Shown here: piece after piece, positions 62,593 through 64,000 of the stretch
Numbering within the stretch: position 1 is the stretch's first letter
Layout of the letters: each line of letters begins with the position of its first letter
Origin: an uncultured Pelagibacteraceae bacterium
GTDB lineage: Bacteria; Pseudomonadota; Alphaproteobacteria; Pelagibacterales; Pelagibacteraceae
DNA length: 64,000 nucleotides
Direction: 5' to 3'
Assembly (NCBI GenBank): GCA_902524995.1
Contig: CABZFJ010000001.1
Location: forward strand, 1-64,000
Position numbers and translations under genes: made by a program
The notes under the pieces: model-generated
The model's database searches: none
Seen by the model: the letters and a program-made list of their open reading frames with translations, nothing else
Told to the model about the DNA's origin: nothing

Positions 62593-63550
62593 ACAAACCC
62601 CAGATATTAAATTATCGATTAAACAAACATTCGGTATTGATTCTGATATGGAAGTGGACGCATTTTCAAAAAAAACTGATTATGTGCCAGATATAGATAA
62701 ATCTTATAAATTTGATAAGGATACAACATTGGCAATCCTCTCTGGATTTTCATTTAATAAAAGAGTCTTAGTGCAAGGTTATCATGGAACAGGTAAATCA
62801 ACTCATATAGAACAAATTGCAGCCAGATTGAACTGGCCATGTATCAGAATTAACTTAGATAGTCATGTTAGTAGAATAGATTTAATTGGTAAAGACTCAA
62901 TTGTAATCAAAGATGGCAAACAAGTCACAGAATTCAAGGAGGGAATTCTTCCCTGGTCGATACAAAATCCAATAGCTTTAGTATTTGATGAATATGATGC
63001 CGGTAGACCAGATGTGATGTTTGTAATTCAAAGAGTTTTGGAGGCTGAGGGAAATTTTACTTTATTAGATAAGAATAAGGTCATTAAGCAAAATAAATAT
63101 TTCAGATTATTTGCAACCTCAAATACTGTTGGTTTAGGAGATACAACTGGACTCTATCATGGAACACAACAAATAAACCAGGGACAAATGGATAGATGGA
63201 ACATCGTAACAACATTAAATTATTTAGCTTTGGAAAAAGAAATGGAAATTATTTTAGGAAAAAATAAATCTTTAGATAATAATAAAGGTAAAGAGAGAGT
63301 TGCAAACATGATAAAAGTTGCGACACTAACAAGAAAAGGATTTATTGCTGGAGATATTTCTACCGTTATGAGTCCTAGGACAGTACTACATTGGGCAGAA
63401 AATTCTGAAATATTTAAAGATGTGGGCTATGCATTCAGAGTAACTTTTTTGAATAAATGTGATGATGTAGAAAAAAATACAATCGCAGAATACTATCAGA
63501 GATGTTTTGGTGAAGAACTGCCAGAGTCGATGATAAATATTCAGGTTTGA
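62576..63550 (+). CDS. cobS: CobS-like AAA+ ATPase (cobaltochelatase small subunit family)
   Basis: 324 aa MoxR-type AAA+ protein. Walker [10 protein letters not shown] (68-76), Walker [14 protein letters not shown], sensor [11 protein letters not shown] and [10 protein letters not shown]-type sensor II. CobS with CobT forms the chaperone part of aerobic cobaltochelatase. No cobN or other cobalamin genes are in the window and SAR11 bacteria are known for B12 auxotrophy, so the complex may serve a different target. TTG start within the J-domain gene; the stop overlaps the next gene by one base. Confidence 0.88.
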   Translation: MTTNIEQTPDIKLSIKQTFGIDSDMEVDAFSKKTDYVPDIDKSYKFDKDTTLAILSGFSFNKRVLVQGYHGTGKSTHIEQIAARLNWPCIRINLDSHVSRIDLIGKDSIVIKDGKQVTEFKEGILPWSIQNPIALVFDEYDAGRPDVMFVIQRVLEAEGNFTLLDKNKVIKQNKYFRLFATSNTVGLGDTTGLYHGTQQINQGQMDRWNIVTTLNYLALEKEMEIILGKNKSLDNNKGKERVANMIKVATLTRKGFIAGDISTVMSPRTVLHWAENSEIFKDVGYAFRVTFLNKCDDVEKNTIAEYYQRCFGEELPESMINIQV

Positions 63551-64000
63551 TGAACAAAGTTGATCTTATAAAAGAGCAATTTAAACAAGCTTTAAACTCA
63601 ACGATTAAAGCGATTTCAGGTGAAACATATCCATTAAAAGACAAAAAAAATTTAAAAGAATTTAATATTTCTAAATTTGATAATTTAAAGGATAAAGAAA
63701 ACTTTATCAAATTAAGAGCCGAGGCAGATTCGGAGGCATTAAAAAGAAAATTTTCTGATAATTCCACTTTGGAACAAAATATTCCAAAAACACCTACTTG
63801 CCATACACTTTATAAAATTTCTGAAAAAATAAGATATGAACTTTTAGGGTCACAAATGATGAAGGGAATTTCTAAAAATTTAATGACCAAATATAACAAT
63901 AAGATTGGTATGGCAAAATCTGAAAACATAAAAAAGAAAGAAGAATCTAATGTTTCTGAAGCTTTTGAATATTACATGCTTAATAAACTAATGAATGTGA
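63550..64000 (+). CDS. cobT: CobT-like protein, 3' end outside window
   Basis: The frame opens at ATG 63550, sharing a base with the cobS stop, and remains open to the window end (150 codons). The segment SEKIRYELLGSQMMKGISKNL corresponds to the family signature EQxRxExLGxxxMxGVxxNL. The C-terminal VWA (MIDAS) domain that binds CobS is beyond the window. The upstream location next to cobS supports the assignment. Confidence 0.8.
   Translation, partial: MNKVDLIKEQFKQALNSTIKAISGETYPLKDKKNLKEFNISKFDNLKDKENFIKLRAEADSEALKRKFSDNSTLEQNIPKTPTCHTLYKISEKIRYELLGSQMMKGISKNLMTKYNNKIGMAKSENIKKKEESNVSEAFEYYMLNKLMNV

Noticed and set aside
1-64000. CRISPR arrays, insertion sequences, prophage or rRNA
   Set aside because: No spaced direct repeats, transposase, integrase, terminal repeats or rRNA-like segments were seen.

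Overview
The window looks like a SAR11 (Pelagibacterales, Alphaproteobacteria) chromosome. The DNA is very AT-rich and proteins are rich in Lys, Asn and Ile. Genes are packed with 1-20 nt gaps or short overlaps. Several blocks follow the alphaproteobacterial order: SRP RNA-dnaX-ybaB-recR, kdsD-lptC-lptB, cmk-rpsA-ihfB, trpF-trpB-trpA-accD-folC-trxA, murA-DUF2948-hisD-infA, rpmH-rnpA-yidD-yidC-argB, dapD-dapE, and bolA-J-domain-cobS-cobT. GcrA, DUF4167, DUF1178 and a NDUFA9-like protein are alphaproteobacterial markers. I see no insertion sequence, prophage, CRISPR array, rRNA operon or replication origin. No stretch longer than 300 bases lacks a gene; the longest gap is 43090-43333.

Layout. 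1-5.3 kb: end of an M23 peptidase, then a leftward group DUF4167-prmC-prfA-ispG-lysC. 5.4-14 kb: ubiG, DUF1178, argJ, secA, accA and malate synthase glcB. 14-21 kb: leftward recR-ybaB-dnaX headed by a divergent SRP RNA, then pheA, kdsB, a membrane-anchored cytochrome c, argF-argD. 21-36 kb: gcrA, a SHOCT protein, a NDUFA9-like protein, then a long rightward run (RNase D, kdsD-lptC-lptB, aroA-cmk-rpsA-ihfB-pyrF, trpFBA-accD-folC) closed by trxA. 35.6-43.1 kb: leftward tRNA-His-hisS-hisZ-sulfotransferase-hisG, followed by rmuC, a PD-(D/E)XK nuclease and an exonuclease I-like protein. 43.3-47.7 kb: two small lysine-rich proteins, dcd, murA, DUF2948, hisD, infA, tRNA-Phe, cspA (leftward). 47.8-56 kb: tRNA-Thr, a VTT membrane protein, rpmH-rnpA-yidD-yidC-argB, a nucleotidase, dapD-dapE, an HDAC-fold deacetylase and a SET methyltransferase. 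56-64 kb: truA, fmt, def, two uncharacterised exported or membrane proteins, aroK-aroB, bolA, a J-domain protein, cobS and the start of cobT.

Most genes serve core biosynthesis (Arg, His, Trp, Phe, Lys/DAP, chorismate, fatty acid, Kdo/LPS, peptidoglycan, isoprenoid, ubiquinone) and translation or secretion.

The observations most worth a second look are these. (1) A sulfotransferase gene sits inside the hisS-hisZ-hisG operon. Its C-terminus is reached only by a -1 shift at an A-AAA-AAC slippery heptamer placed directly before a stop codon. (2) Two structured RNAs (SRP RNA and tRNA-His) end exactly 4 nt before the start codons of dnaX and hisS, so RNA processing should leave nearly leaderless mRNAs. 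(3) Several core enzymes have altered signature residues: the TrpB/TrpA pair, the Cmk P-loop, the FolC P-loop and the AccD zinc ribbon. AccA carries a C-terminal membrane helix. (4) Three nuclease-type genes are clustered. (5) An HDAC-fold protein and a SET-domain protein are neighbours. (6) Ten convergent gene junctions leave no room for terminators.
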